Below are positions 1 to 8,811 of a stretch of DNA of 64,000 bases, one piece after another (within the stretch, counting starts at the first letter, position 1; each line of letters starts with the position of its first letter). Location: the NCBI RefSeq assembly GCF_918814575.1, contig NZ_CAKKNS010000008.1:45561-109560 (forward strand), written 5' to 3'. Origin of the DNA: Periweissella fabaria. GTDB lineage: Bacteria; Bacillota; Bacilli; Lactobacillales; Lactobacillaceae. The translations under genes and the position numbers were made by a program. The notes beneath the pieces are model-generated. The model worked only from the letters and a program-made list of their open reading frames with translations, was not told the origin of the DNA and ran no database searches.

Positions 1-692
1 TCGACAATTACTTCTTGCATTGGCAATTTACGTGACTTTGTAACAATTACAATCATCATTTCGTGACTGTAGTAACCCCGACGAACCATCACTGTCCGGA
101 CAACCCCACGGTGGTTAACTTCATCATAAGCGGCTACGTGGTACTTACGTAAAATATCACGAACAGTATTAACTGCTTTATCAATTTCTGGATCTTGAAT
201 AAAGTAATTTTCAATTGGAACCAAGTTGTGTGAATTACGACGGTAGAAACCAGTTTCTAATTGGCCTTTAATTTCACGAACTGGAACTTGCGCTTTATTA
301 CGGTACCCAAATGGATTTTCCATCCCAATTGTTTCGGCAACTGGAATATCCAAGTGTTGTTTCTTCAATAAGGCTTCAATTTGTTGTTGCTTAAATTTCA
401 ATTGAGCTGGGTATTTCAAATTAGCTAATGGTGCAATACCAGTTGTAACCAAATCAGCATCAACATCATTGTTACGATTATCTGATTCTACTAAAACTTT
501 AATAACCCGCGCAAAAGCGTATGAACTGGCAACTTTAGTGATTCCGATTTTTACAGTTTCACCAGGTACAGCATTGGCGACAAAAATTGGGAAATCATCA
601 ATTTTAGCAACCCCCATACCTAAGTATGTAAGGTCAAAGATTTCAACATCAAATTGTTGATTTTTTGAAACAGGTGCGTTTTTCTTACTCAT
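1..692 (-). CDS. rlmD: 23S rRNA (uracil-5-)-methyltransferase, RlmD/RumA type, 5' part only
   Basis: This is the N-terminal 230 codons of a class of SAM-dependent enzymes that methylate uracil C5 in 23S rRNA; the catalytic methyltransferase domain lies beyond the window edge. Visible are a TRAM-like RNA-binding domain (about residues 10-70, with GMGVAKIDDFPIFVANAVPGE) and the following FGYRNKAQVPV segment conserved in TrmA/RlmC/RlmD proteins. The start ATG at 692 follows an AAAAAGGA ribosome-binding site. It is the last visible gene of the gatCAB-dagK group, 38 nt after dagK. Whether the target is U747, U1939 or both (RlmCD type in low-GC Gram-positives) cannot be told from this part. Confidence 0.85.
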   Translation of the reverse strand, partial: MSKKNAPVSKNQQFDVEIFDLTYLGMGVAKIDDFPIFVANAVPGETVKIGITKVASSYAFARVIKVLVESDNRNNDVDADLVTTGIAPLANLKYPAQLKFKQQQIEALLKKQHLDIPVAETIGMENPFGYRNKAQVPVREIKGQLETGFYRRNSHNLVPIENYFIQDPEIDKAVNTVRDILRKYHVAAYDEVNHRGVVRTVMVRRGYYSHEMMIVIVTKSRKLPMQEVIV

Positions 693-730
693 AAAATATC
701 CTTTTTTCTACATGTAAATTAATAAAAATA

Positions 731-1723
731 TTAATTTATGTGTTTTGACTCTTCAATAAATTTTTCTTCATATTCGCGTAACTTTTTATCTTCACGCGAT
801 GTTAAGGCACTATCTGGCATGTCATCAATGTTTGCAACAACTTCAATATGTTGTTGCAAATTAGTAAATTGCATTGGTGCATCGCCACCATATTCACCGT
901 CTAGGTTAATCATTAAACGATCATCTGAAAGCGGCTTAGCAACCACCTTACTCGTCTTCTTATAAATCACTCGTGGATCATCGACGTGCTTACCACCATT
1001 AAGGATTTCCGCCCCAATTTGTAATAAATCAGCAATTCCGACTGCTTTAACGATTAATAACGTGAATTTACCATCATCGAGCTTGGCATCCGGTACTAAT
1101 TGTTCAAAACCACCAACGGAGTTAGTTAACGCTAAAAACATCATTGAGGCAGCACCTTCATACTTACCACCATCATATTCTATACTTACATTAACCGGCC
1201 GTAACCGGGGTAACAATTCAGCTCCTTTTGCCAAATATGCAAAGTATCCATACAATGTCTTAAATTTTGAAGGAACTGAATATGTTAATTCAGTTAACAT
1301 TCCGCCAGCTGCAATATTGGCAAAATAAGCATCACCAGCTTGCCCCACGTCAATTTTAAACGTTTTACCTTTTAAAATCACTTCTGCGGCTTCAAGTGGA
1401 TCTTCCCGCGGAATCCGTAAAGCCCGCGCATAGTCATTGGTCGTCCCAGCGGGGATAATTGCTAACTTAGGGCGCTTTTCAAGTGGGGCAATTCCATTAA
1501 CAACTTCATTAATGGTTCCATCTCCACCGGCAGCAACAATTAAATCAAAGCCGGCTAAAGCAGCTCGCTTAGCTTCATTTTCGGCTGAATTTGGTTCAGG
1601 CGTTGTTGCAAACGCACTCGTCTCATAACCGGCTTCTTCGTAAACTTGTAAAATATCGACTAATTGACGTTTAACTAGTTCACGTCCTGCCGTCGGATTG
1701 TAAATGATTCGAGCACGTTTCAT
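731..1723 (-). CDS. dagK: Diacylglycerol kinase (DagK/DgkB, YegS family)
   Basis: Soluble lipid kinase that phosphorylates diacylglycerol, in Gram-positives mainly recycling diacylglycerol released during lipoteichoic acid synthesis back to phosphatidic acid at the inner membrane face. The 330-aa protein shows the DAGK catalytic signature GGDGTINEVVNG (about residue 65) after an N-terminal YNPTAG motif, and has the usual family length. I start it at ATG 1723: a GGGGGG ribosome-binding site lies 7 nt upstream, whereas the in-frame TTG at 1729 would leave only 1 nt of spacing. It lies between gatB and rlmD, an order common in lactobacilli and bacilli. Function by family is secure; substrate is inferred. 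Confidence 0.9.
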   Translation of the reverse strand: MKRARIIYNPTAGRELVKRQLVDILQVYEEAGYETSAFATTPEPNSAENEAKRAALAGFDLIVAAGGDGTINEVVNGIAPLEKRPKLAIIPAGTTNDYARALRIPREDPLEAAEVILKGKTFKIDVGQAGDAYFANIAAGGMLTELTYSVPSKFKTLYGYFAYLAKGAELLPRLRPVNVSIEYDGGKYEGAASMMFLALTNSVGGFEQLVPDAKLDDGKFTLLIVKAVGIADLLQIGAEILNGGKHVDDPRVIYKKTSKVVAKPLSDDRLMINLDGEYGGDAPMQFTNLQQHIEVVANIDDMPDSALTSREDKKLREYEEKFIEESKHIN

Positions 1724-1855
1724 GCGCAAACCCCCCTTTTAAAAATTTTATTTATGTACAAACCGATGTCCCCACTAATGGGACCATCGATTCAATTTTA
1801 TTTAACCACAAAGAACTATTTTACCTTAGATTGGTCAATAAAGATATATTAATGA

Positions 1856-3283
1856 TTAACGTGCATTCAAACTAGCCATCAAAAGTTCATTAACAACATT
1901 TGGATTAGCTTGACCCTTAGTTTGTTTCATAATCGCTCCAACTAAGAAGCCAACGGCCCGATCCTTACCGTTCTTAAAGTCTTCGATTGATTGTTCGTTA
2001 GCATCTAGCACACCATCAATAATCGGTTGCAAGATGGCTGGATCTGAAAGTTGTTTCAACCCATTCTTTTCAACGTAAGCAACTGGTTCTTCACCTTCCA
2101 TAATCGCCTTAAAGACTTTCTTGGCTTGCTTAGTTGAAATAGTACCATCTTCAATTAAGTTAATCATCCCCGCCAAGTTAGCTGGTGTTAAATCAGTATC
2201 TTGAAGTTCAACCTTTTTATCATTCATGTAGGCGTTAACGTCACCCATAAGGTAGTTAGCAGCCCGTTTAGCTTCCGCTCCGGCAGTAACGGTCGCATCA
2301 AAGAAGTCTGACATTTCAAGCGTTTGTGTAATAACTTCCGCATCATAAGCTTCAATACCAAGTTGGCTAACGTAACGTTGACGACGTGCTTTAGCACCTT
2401 CTGGCAATTCAGCACGAACCTTTGCAATCCATTCATCATCAATTGTAAGTGGTGCTAAATCTGGTTCTGGGAAGTAACGGTAATCTTCAGCACCTTCCTT
2501 AACCCGCATCAAAATAGTCGTACCTGTTGCTTCATCATAACGACGAGTTTCTTGTTTGATTTCACCACCACCAAGTAAAACTTGTACTTGACGTTTAGCT
2601 TCAAATTCAAGCCCCTTACGAACATAGTTAAATGAATTCAAGTTTTTCAATTCAGTCTTAACACCAAATTCTTTTTGGCCAATTGGACGGACTGATAAGT
2701 TAGCATCAACCCGCATTGAACCTTCTTCCATTTTAACATCAGAAATCCCAGTAAATTGGATTGTTTGGCGTAATGCTTCAAGATAAGCATACGCTTCATC
2801 TGGACTAGTAATATCAGCTTCTGAAACAATTTCAATCAATGGTGTTCCTTGACGGTTCAAGTCAACATATGAGTAACCATTTGGGTTGTGGGTATTTTTA
2901 CCCGCATCTTCTTCAACATGTAGTTCACGAATCCCGATACGCTTAGTTTCCCCATTAACTTCGATTTCCAAGTAACCATTGCGGCCAATCGGATTATCAT
3001 GTTCCGTAATTTGGTACGCTTTAGGATTATCTGGGTAGAAGTAATTTTTACGATCCCAGTGTGTTTCAGGTGTGATTTCAGCATTCAAGGCTAATGCTGC
3101 CCGCATTCCAAATTCAATCGCCCCTTTGTTTGCTTGTGGCAAGACACCTGGGTAACCCCAGTCAATCACGTTAGTATTAGCATTTACTTCGGCTCCATAC
3201 GCAACTGGCGAAGGAGAGAATGCCTTTGAATTTGTCTTCATTTCGACGTGGACTTCAAGTCCAATTATTGTTTCAAAATTCAT
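1856..3283 (-). CDS. gatB: Asp-tRNA(Asn)/Glu-tRNA(Gln) amidotransferase subunit B
   Basis: GatB binds the mischarged tRNA and activates its side chain with ATP so that GatA-derived ammonia converts Glu-tRNA(Gln) to Gln-tRNA(Gln) and/or Asp-tRNA(Asn) to Asn-tRNA(Asn). The 475-aa protein begins with the characteristic [14 protein letters not shown] segment and carries GatB signatures such as [17 protein letters not shown] and [16 protein letters not shown], followed by the C-terminal YqeY-like tRNA-binding tail. Its ATG overlaps the gatA stop by one base (TAATG), so the two are translationally coupled. No defects seen. Confidence 0.97.
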   Translation of the reverse strand: MNFETIIGLEVHVEMKTNSKAFSPSPVAYGAEVNANTNVIDWGYPGVLPQANKGAIEFGMRAALALNAEITPETHWDRKNYFYPDNPKAYQITEHDNPIGRNGYLEIEVNGETKRIGIRELHVEEDAGKNTHNPNGYSYVDLNRQGTPLIEIVSEADITSPDEAYAYLEALRQTIQFTGISDVKMEEGSMRVDANLSVRPIGQKEFGVKTELKNLNSFNYVRKGLEFEAKRQVQVLLGGGEIKQETRRYDEATGTTILMRVKEGAEDYRYFPEPDLAPLTIDDEWIAKVRAELPEGAKARRQRYVSQLGIEAYDAEVITQTLEMSDFFDATVTAGAEAKRAANYLMGDVNAYMNDKKVELQDTDLTPANLAGMINLIEDGTISTKQAKKVFKAIMEGEEPVAYVEKNGLKQLSDPAILQPIIDGVLDANEQSIEDFKNGKDRAVGFLVGAIMKQTKGQANPNVVNELLMASLNAR

Positions 3284-4746
3284 TAGTCGTTTCCTCCCAA
3301 GTTAGGTACTTGCTTAAATAATTGGGTTTCTTGTTCAAAGGCATACGCCGCACGATACACGGTATCTTCATCAAATGCTTTACCAATAATGTGTAATCCA
3401 ACTGGTAAACCTTCTGAGAAACCAGCATTAATTGAAATTGCTGGTAAGCCAGCAAAGTTTGATGGAATTGTAAGTACATCATACATGTATAATTCAGCTG
3501 GATCTTCAGGTGTGAAGTCCATTCCAAATGCAACAGACGGTGCACTTGGTCCAATAATTAAATCGTAATCTTTAAAGACATTATCAAAATCTTGAATTAA
3601 TAATGTCCGAATTTGTGCAGCCTTTTTAAAGAAAGCATCATAAGCACCAGCTGAAAGTGAAAATGTTCCCAACATGATCCGACGCTTTACTTCATCCCCA
3701 AATCCTTGTGAACGAGTCTTAATGTATAAGTCATTTAAATTTTTAACATCTTCGGCACGGAATCCATAACGGATACCATCGAAACGTTGTAAGTTTGAAG
3801 ACGCTTCGGCAGAACCAATAATGTAGTATGCTGCAACCCCATATTTTGAGTGCGGTAAACTAACTTCTTCAACGGTTGCACCAAGCGCTTCAAATTGTTT
3901 AGCAGCGGCTAAGATTGTTTCACGAACACCCGCTGAAACACCTTCACCAAGGTATTCCTTTGGTAAAGCAATCTTCATCCCTTTGATATCACCATTCAAA
4001 TTAGCTGTGAAATCAGGAACTTCACGTGTTGAAGTGGTTTGGTCACGGTGATCAGCACCAGCTAAAACATTAAGCATTGCCGCATTATCACGCACTGTAC
4101 GTGTTAAGTGACCAACTTGATCAAGTGAAGATGCAAACGCAATTACTCCCCAACGTGATACGCGGCCATAAGTTGGTTTAAAACCAACGATTCCGTTAAA
4201 ACCAGCAGGTTGCCGTACTGAACCACCGGTATCAGTTCCAAGTGAAGCCAAAACTTCACCGGCTGCAACTGCGGCTGCAGAACCACCTGATGAACCACCT
4301 GGCACCTTCGTTTGGTCCCAAGCATTTTTAGTCATTTTAAAGTATGAATTTTTACTTGTTGAACCCATGGCAAATTCATCCATATTTGCCTTACCAACCA
4401 TAATGGCTCCGGCGTTATTCAACTTTTCAACTACCGTTGCATCAAAAATTGGTTTAAAATTGTGCAACATTTTTGATCCCGCAGTCGTCAAGATATCTTT
4501 TGTCAAAATATTATCCTTGATTGCCACAGGAATACCACTAAATAAACTATTAGGATCAATACCTTGTTCATCAACGGCCTTTGCTTGAGCCAAAGCTTCT
4601 TCTTCAGCAATCGTAATGAATGCATCGACTTTTGGTTCAGTCGCTTTGATGTTCGCAATTGTTTGCTCTGTCAATTCAACTGATGTAATTTCTTTATTAA
4701 CCAATTGGTTGTGTAACTTTGTTAAGTCGGTTTCAAAATAATTCAT
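3283..4746 (-). CDS. gatA: Asp-tRNA(Asn)/Glu-tRNA(Gln) amidotransferase subunit A
   Basis: GatA is the glutaminase/amidase subunit that releases ammonia for the GatB reaction. The 487-aa sequence has the amidase-signature Ser-cisSer-Lys machinery: Lys in PVAIKDNI (about residue 77), the Ser in [12 protein letters not shown], and the nucleophile Ser in [12 protein letters not shown]. It is coupled on both sides by one-base TAATG overlaps, with gatC upstream and gatB downstream, giving the standard gatCAB order. Length and motifs are typical. Confidence 0.97.
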   Translation of the reverse strand: MNYFETDLTKLHNQLVNKEITSVELTEQTIANIKATEPKVDAFITIAEEEALAQAKAVDEQGIDPNSLFSGIPVAIKDNILTKDILTTAGSKMLHNFKPIFDATVVEKLNNAGAIMVGKANMDEFAMGSTSKNSYFKMTKNAWDQTKVPGGSSGGSAAAVAAGEVLASLGTDTGGSVRQPAGFNGIVGFKPTYGRVSRWGVIAFASSLDQVGHLTRTVRDNAAMLNVLAGADHRDQTTSTREVPDFTANLNGDIKGMKIALPKEYLGEGVSAGVRETILAAAKQFEALGATVEEVSLPHSKYGVAAYYIIGSAEASSNLQRFDGIRYGFRAEDVKNLNDLYIKTRSQGFGDEVKRRIMLGTFSLSAGAYDAFFKKAAQIRTLLIQDFDNVFKDYDLIIGPSAPSVAFGMDFTPEDPAELYMYDVLTIPSNFAGLPAISINAGFSEGLPVGLHIIGKAFDEDTVYRAAYAFEQETQLFKQVPNLGGND

Positions 4747-5060
4747 TATTTAGCACCTGCACTTTCATTAATAATTGCTGGAACCTTAATTAAGCCATTT
4801 TCACTTTCAGGTGCGCGCGCCAATAATTCAGCTTTTTGCTGTGCATTGATGCCTTCATCTGCCCGAAGAACATTATGATCTTCAGTAACAGTAAAAGTAG
4901 CAGGTACATTAGTTGTATCAACTTCATTTAAGATGTCAATTAAATTCATAATGTCATCAAGTTGTTCTTTAAAGTAATCAAGTTCTTGATCATTAAATTC
5001 AAGCATTGCTAAGCCCGCCACGTGACGGACTTCTTCACGTGTCAATTCTGTTTCTGCCAT
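4746..5060 (-). CDS. gatC: Asp-tRNA(Asn)/Glu-tRNA(Gln) amidotransferase subunit C
   Basis: Small belt-like subunit that holds GatA and GatB together. The 104-aa protein has the GatC pattern [17 protein letters not shown] and the closing [17 protein letters not shown] segment (here [15 protein letters not shown]). I start it at ATG 5060 with AGGTGA five nt upstream; the longer frame from GTG 5069 would place its start inside that ribosome-binding site. First gene of the gatCAB-dagK-rlmD transcription unit; its promoter must lie in the 5061-5209 interval shared with the divergent glycosylase gene. Confidence 0.95.
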   Translation of the reverse strand: MAETELTREEVRHVAGLAMLEFNDQELDYFKEQLDDIMNLIDILNEVDTTNVPATFTVTEDHNVLRADEGINAQQKAELLARAPESENGLIKVPAIINESAGAK

Positions 5061-5155
5061 GATTCTCACCTATCCTAAATATTTTACATTGGTTAATTTT
5101 ATCATAGTTTAACGGGCTTAATCATAAAATTATTAAACGAATTATATTTTTGGCA

Positions 5156-5161
5156 TATAAT
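5156..5161 (+). promoter_or_regulatory. Promoter -10 box (TATAAT) of the pyrimidine-dimer glycosylase gene
   Basis: A perfect TATAAT lies 49 nt before the ATG at 5210, with a weak TTAAAC at 5133-5138 spaced by 17 nt. The TTGGAGG ribosome-binding site follows. The assignment is from motif and position only. Confidence 0.5.
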
Positions 5162-5209
5162 TAAAAGAAAAGGTTTACCCTACTAAAATTATCTCTTGGA
5201 GGTTCATCA

Positions 5210-5572
5210 ATGCGTTTATGGCATGAAAATTTAATTTCCGTACTCCCCCGACAACAACTTTTAGGCCAACATCGTGAATGTTGTGCTCTGCGTGGCCGGG
5301 GTTGGGGCCGACCACACCAAACTGTTAATTACGTCTTTACCCATTCGCCGTATAAGCTTTTTCAGTATCACCAACTTATTATGACTGAAATGCAAAAGCG
5401 CGGCTATAAACCCGACTTACGCTGGGCTGATGCTAATTATCGCGGTCAAACGGCAACGCCTTATACAGACTTGCAAAGTTGTCCAATGACAACGCCTATT
5501 TATCCAGAACATGATGCAGATTACCTGGCAGAATGTTTAGCTAACTTGGCACAAAAAGATATCTTTTTATAA
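5210..5572 (+). CDS. Pyrimidine dimer DNA glycosylase / endonuclease V family (TIGR02328-like)
   Basis: The 120-aa protein belongs to the T4 endonuclease V-related family found in lactobacilli; members are annotated as glycosylase/AP-lyases that act on UV cyclobutane pyrimidine dimers. Family-specific blocks are visible: MRLWHENLISVLPRQQLLGQHRECCALRG-type N-terminus (no more than this is needed for recognition), GWGRPHQTVNYVFTHSPYKLF and KRGYKPD. A TTGGAGG ribosome-binding site precedes the ATG. It stands alone between the divergent gatC and a bidirectional terminator. Activity on dimers is a family inference; no experiment on close relatives is known to me. Confidence 0.75.
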   Translation: MRLWHENLISVLPRQQLLGQHRECCALRGRGWGRPHQTVNYVFTHSPYKLFQYHQLIMTEMQKRGYKPDLRWADANYRGQTATPYTDLQSCPMTTPIYPEHDADYLAECLANLAQKDIFL

Positions 5573-5592
5573 GCTGGCACATTGTTATAAAT

Positions 5593-5631
5593 AAAAAAAC
5601 GAGAGAAAAATAACTTTTCTCTCGTTTTTTT
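5593..5631. terminator. Bidirectional intrinsic terminator
   Basis: A perfect stem CGAGAGAAAA/TTTTCTCTCG is flanked by A6 on one side and T7 on the other. It can end both the + strand glycosylase gene and the - strand HU gene. Confidence 0.9.
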
Positions 5632-5694
5632 ATTCGTATGCTTGTTAACTAATCAGTCAATAACAATCATACTTAATTAAATGTGTTGTTAAGT

Positions 5695-5970
5695 TTACTT
5701 AACAGCATCCTTCAAGGCTTTACCAGGCTTGAATGCTGGTACAACAGAAGCAGCAATTTCAATTTCTGCTCCAGTTTGTGGGTTACGACCCTTACGGGCA
5801 GCACGTTCGCGAACTTCGAAGTTACCAAAGCCAATTAATTGAACTTTTTCACCCTTTGCCAATAAATCTTGAATTGAGCTAAATACAGCTTCTACTGCAG
5901 CAGCAGAATCTTTCTTAGTCAAACCAGTTGTAGATGCGACTTGGTCAATTAAATCTTGTTTGTTAGCCAT
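5695..5970 (-). CDS. hup: DNA-binding protein HU
   Basis: Histone-like nucleoid protein, 91 aa, the usual length. It shows the HU fold pattern: [12 protein letters not shown] helix, the [21 protein letters not shown] saddle with the Pro of the DNA-intercalating arm, and the closing [15 protein letters not shown] use ATG 5970, preceded by GGAG at 8 nt; the longer reading from 5985 begins inside the ribosome-binding site. It is monocistronic and bounded by the terminator at 5593-5631. Confidence 0.95.
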   Translation of the reverse strand: MANKQDLIDQVASTTGLTKKDSAAAVEAVFSSIQDLLAKGEKVQLIGFGNFEVRERAARKGRNPQTGAEIEIAASVVPAFKPGKALKDAVK

Positions 5971-6172
5971 GTGGAGACTCCTCATTTATTTAAAATTTTG
6001 TACTGAACCTTCAGCACATAAAATGTTAGCACAAACGTTGCTATAATGCTACTTTTACCACAAAAGAATTGTATTTTCGTAACATGTAAACAATCGCTAA
6101 TCAAAAGAATAGACGAAACAAAGTCGATAGTCAAATAAATTTCATAATAATTTGACCATAGTTTCATTAATT

Positions 6173-6346
6173 TTAATGATTAAGAACATATTTTAACGTT
6201 ATTTCGTAAGTTTCATCAGCTAAACGTCGTTGCTTAATGGCACCTTGTCCGAACAATGATGCGTTATTTTGTTCCAACCATTGATCTAATTCGTTAACCA
6301 ATTCTTCTAAATACTTACCACTAAAAACTTTAATTCCTGATTTCAC
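6173..6346 (-). CDS. Unnamed 57-aa acidic small protein
   Basis: A GTG-initiated 57-codon frame with a GGGGGAAG ribosome-binding site 9-10 nt upstream, ending in TAA at 6173. The product reads KVFSGKYLEELVNELDQWLEQN at its N-terminal half (two short pieces: KVFSGKYLEEL, then VNELDQWLEQN) and ends TLKYVLNH. A beta strand followed by a long amphipathic acidic helix and a final strand is plausible. The general shape (xVxVFSGxxLExLxxxxNxWL) recalls the small Cse60/DUF2758-type proteins of Firmicutes, but I do not claim membership. The frame is too long and too well-formed to be noise, and it fills the gap between HU and the tRNA-Gln terminator. Function unknown. Confidence 0.6.
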   Translation of the reverse strand: MKSGIKVFSGKYLEELVNELDQWLEQNNASLFGQGAIKQRRLADETYEITLKYVLNH

Positions 6347-6576
6347 GATTGAACTTCCCCCTTAAAAAATCATCTAACGTAAAGGTAGTAATCCCAATTT
6401 TTTACGTTGCTTTTATTTATATAGTATTAATTCATCATGTCGACTATTTAATGCGTGACGCTAAATTAAATAGTTATTTCCTAATTCATAGTAGTTTTTA
6501 TCCCTATATATATTATACAACAATTATACTTCCATACAAATTTAAGCGATTATAAATAACGAAATTCAATTTATAT
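6347..6576. other. AT-rich intergenic stretch, no gene seen
   Basis: Between the small protein and the terminator at 6577 I see only AT-rich DNA. It presumably holds the promoter of the small protein on the - strand. A 68-codon + strand frame here has no ribosome-binding site and low-complexity composition, so I do not call it. Confidence 0.5.
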
Positions 6577-6625
6577 AAAAAAAGAAAAGCGATTAGAAAA
6601 AATTTTCCAACCACTTTTCTTTTTT
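6577..6625 (-). terminator. Intrinsic terminator downstream of tRNA-Gln
   Basis: Read on the - strand, an outer AAAGAAAAG/CTTTTCTTT stem encloses an inner GGTTGGAAAA/TTTTCTAATC stem that pairs through G-U wobbles in this orientation, followed by a T run. The wobble direction shows it serves the minus-strand transcript. Confidence 0.75.
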
Positions 6626-6699
6626 ACGTGTACTAGTTATTATGAGTAATCTAATCGATGCACTAATCATTTCGGCCTTAAATAAGTTAACCTGCTCAA

Positions 6700-6772
6700 T
6701 TGCGCATACTGGATTCGAACCAGTGCATTATGGATTCAGAGTCCACTGCCTTACCACCTTGGCGAATGCGCA
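6700..6772 (-). tRNA. tRNA-Gln(CUG)
   Basis: A full cloverleaf on the - strand. The acceptor stem is TGCGCAT/ATGCGCA with a U1-A72 pair, as in tRNA-Gln. The anticodon loop CTCTGAA gives anticodon CTG, and the T loop is GGTTCGAATCC. No CCA is encoded. It lies 55 nt downstream of gtrA and probably shares its transcript. Confidence 0.9.
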
Positions 6773-6827
6773 ATAAATAACACTAATAATTCTAAGCCTA
6801 TTTTAATTATAAATCAATAAGTAATAA

Positions 6828-7256
6828 CTAGTTACGTTCCATTTTATTACTTTTAAAAATAAACATCTTACTCAAGACGTAGTTTAAAATAATCACAACA
6901 ACATTATCAATAATTTTCCAAAGTAATGGCTGTCCATGTAAAAGGTTAACCCCTACATAAATAATCACTAAATCAAGGATTAACGTAAGCCCTCGATAAT
7001 AAAAGAATGCAATAACTTCCCGTAACTTTTCGCCAAATTCCGTTGCTTTTGAACCAAATACCCAAATTCGATTCGTCAAATAGGCAACTAACACTGATAA
7101 AAACCAAGCTAGAATGTTACTAATCGTTGTACTCAATCCCAATTTCATCCCAATTCCAAAAACTGCAATATTAACAACTGTCGTTAATACCCCAAAAATC
7201 AAGTACAAAAGTTGTGCTGAATACTTATTAATAACCGCTTTAATTGTTTGCACCAT
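6828..7256 (-). CDS. GtrA family membrane protein
   Basis: A 142-aa protein with four predicted membrane segments (about residues 14-34, 38-58, 80-100 and 110-132), matching the GtrA/DPMS family. These small proteins are thought to help move polyprenyl-linked sugars, or to accompany glycosyltransferases that decorate teichoic acids or polysaccharides. The diagnostic YLIFGVLTTVVNIAVFG start and the VAYLTNRIWVF loop are present. There is no glycosyltransferase partner next to it. The ATG is only 22 nt after tRNA-Arg and the gene is followed by tRNA-Gln, so it sits inside a tRNA transcription unit. Confidence 0.85.
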   Translation of the reverse strand: MVQTIKAVINKYSAQLLYLIFGVLTTVVNIAVFGIGMKLGLSTTISNILAWFLSVLVAYLTNRIWVFGSKATEFGEKLREVIAFFYYRGLTLILDLVIIYVGVNLLHGQPLLWKIIDNVVVIILNYVLSKMFIFKSNKMERN

Positions 7257-7278
7257 AACTCCACCTTTTTACAAATAA

Positions 7279-7351
7279 TGACCCCACCCAGACTCGAACT
7301 GGGAGCAACCGCTTAGGAGGCAGTCGTTTTATCCAGTTAAACTATAGGGTC
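7279..7351 (-). tRNA. tRNA-Arg(CCU)
   Basis: The acceptor stem is GACCCTA/TGGGGTC with discriminator A, and the D stem is GTTT/AAAC. The anticodon stem ACTGC/GCGGT encloses the loop CTCCTAA, giving anticodon CCT for AGG codons. The T arm is CCCAG-TTCGAGT-CTGGG. No CCA is encoded. Confidence 0.92.
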
Positions 7352-7400
7352 AAAAGACTAACTGGGTTATTATAGCATATTTTCATACTAAATTTATGCC

Positions 7401-7434
7401 AAAAAAAAATTCTTACAAATGTAAGAATTTTTTA
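7401..7434 (-). terminator. Intrinsic terminator of the RNA helicase gene
   Basis: The stem ATTCTTAC/GTAAGAAT with loop AAAT is followed on the - strand by a run of nine T. It lies directly after the helicase stop codon. Confidence 0.85.
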
Positions 7435-7440
7435 CTTGGG

Positions 7441-8784
7441 CTAGTCTTTCTTGCGACGCATTCCCTTATTCTTTTGCGATCCTTTACGTGAACGAGCTTT
7501 CTTTTTAGCAGCAATTTGCTCTTTTTTAGATAATTTAGCCGGTTCAGCAACCACAGGTGAAAGCTCCTTAGTACGGCTAACTTTATTAGTAGAACTACCA
7601 GTAGTTTTAACACTGCTTGGCTTGTTATCAACCGTAATTCGGGTACTCGTTTGAGCACCTGATTGTTGACTACCTGTCATCATTGGCTTTTGATCAACTA
7701 ATTTATTATTCGCAAAATACATTGCTTGTAAATCAAAGGCTTTACCAACTAGTTGCTTTAACTTACGTAAATCATGGTCATTACCAAAGTTAACAACGGT
7801 GCCTTCTTTACCCATTCGACCTGTTCGACCAACCCGGTGGGTATACGTTAAGGCACTATTTGGTAAATCATAGTTAATTACAGCTGGTAAATCAGCAATA
7901 TCTAATCCCCGCGCCATGACATCTGTTGTCAATAAGTATTGCACTTTTCCTTGTCGGAATAACCGTAATGCATCGGCCCGGTCTGTTCCACGTTGGGTAC
8001 CACCTAAAACAGCGATGTTAACATGTTCATGTTTTAAGTTACTAGCTGCATATTTTAAGTTTGGTAATTGGTTAAAGAACACCAACGCCTTAAACCCTTT
8101 AATGTGGCTAAAACGCTTTAACATCGCAATTTTTTGGGAATTATTAACCATCATTAATCCGTGACGGACAACCCCTTGAGTATTATCAATATCACGAACA
8201 TCAATTGTTTTAACTTCCGTCCCAAACAAGTCCGCAAGTTTATCAAAGACTGGTTTATCAGTTGCTGAGAAAAAGCCAAACTGAACATCTGAACTGGTAT
8301 AACGTTCAATATCTTGAATATCACGTAATGTTTCATCAGTTAATAATTCATCCGCTTCATCAATGATCATTGTTTGTAAGTTATGCAGTTTTAACTTGCG
8401 ATCTGCCAATAAATTCAATACACGGCCAGGTGTACCAACGACAATTTCAGGATTAGTTTTTAATTTTTCCATTTGTCGTTTTACATTAGCTCCACCAGTA
8501 ATTGATGTAACTGTTAATTCAAGTAATGCCGCCCATTCTCGAACAACTTGAGTCGTTTGCATTGCGAGCTCTTGTGATGGTGATAAGATTAAAAGTTGGG
8601 TACCATCTTTAGGTACAAGGTTAGCTAATAACGGCAAGGTAAACGCAATTGTTTTTCCGGAACCAGTTGGTGATAAGCCAATAATTGACTCACCTTGAAC
8701 TAAGGGTTCCCAGACAGCGTGTTGAATTGGAGTTTGTTGAGTAAACCCTTTAGCATTAAAGTGGTCTTGCAAAATTTGTAGCAT
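7441..8784 (-). CDS. DEAD-box RNA helicase (YfmL-like)
   Basis: ATP-dependent RNA helicase of 447 aa. Motifs appear in order: Q-motif region (FTQQTPIQHAVW), Walker A GLSPTGSGKT (about residue 41), motif Ia PSQELAMQ, motif Ib GTPGRVLNL, motif II DEAD, motif III SAT, and the RecA2 motifs ARGLDIADLP and HRVGRTGRMG. A basic, disordered C-terminal tail (about residues 375-447, rich in Lys/Arg/Ser) probably binds RNA. The GGANVKRQMEKLK segment and overall length resemble Bacillus YfmL, which affects ribosome assembly; that assignment is tentative. It is separated from the oxidoreductase upstream by 27 nt and may be co-transcribed with it. Confidence 0.93.
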   Translation of the reverse strand: MLQILQDHFNAKGFTQQTPIQHAVWEPLVQGESIIGLSPTGSGKTIAFTLPLLANLVPKDGTQLLILSPSQELAMQTTQVVREWAALLELTVTSITGGANVKRQMEKLKTNPEIVVGTPGRVLNLLADRKLKLHNLQTMIIDEADELLTDETLRDIQDIERYTSSDVQFGFFSATDKPVFDKLADLFGTEVKTIDVRDIDNTQGVVRHGLMMVNNSQKIAMLKRFSHIKGFKALVFFNQLPNLKYAASNLKHEHVNIAVLGGTQRGTDRADALRLFRQGKVQYLLTTDVMARGLDIADLPAVINYDLPNSALTYTHRVGRTGRMGKEGTVVNFGNDHDLRKLKQLVGKAFDLQAMYFANNKLVDQKPMMTGSQQSGAQTSTRITVDNKPSSVKTTGSSTNKVSRTKELSPVVAEPAKLSKKEQIAAKKKARSRKGSQKNKGMRRKKD

Positions 8785-8811
8785 ATTCTATCTCGTTTCT
8801 AATTTCGAGCT

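Noticed and set aside
1780..1800. Small hairpin GTCCC/GGGAC between gatB and dagK
   Set aside because: Only a 5-6 bp stem and no adjoining T run; not supported as a terminator.
6349..6555. 68-codon + strand open frame
   Set aside because: TTG-type start overlapping the small gene's upstream region, no ribosome-binding site, AT-driven composition (many Ile, Tyr, Phe).
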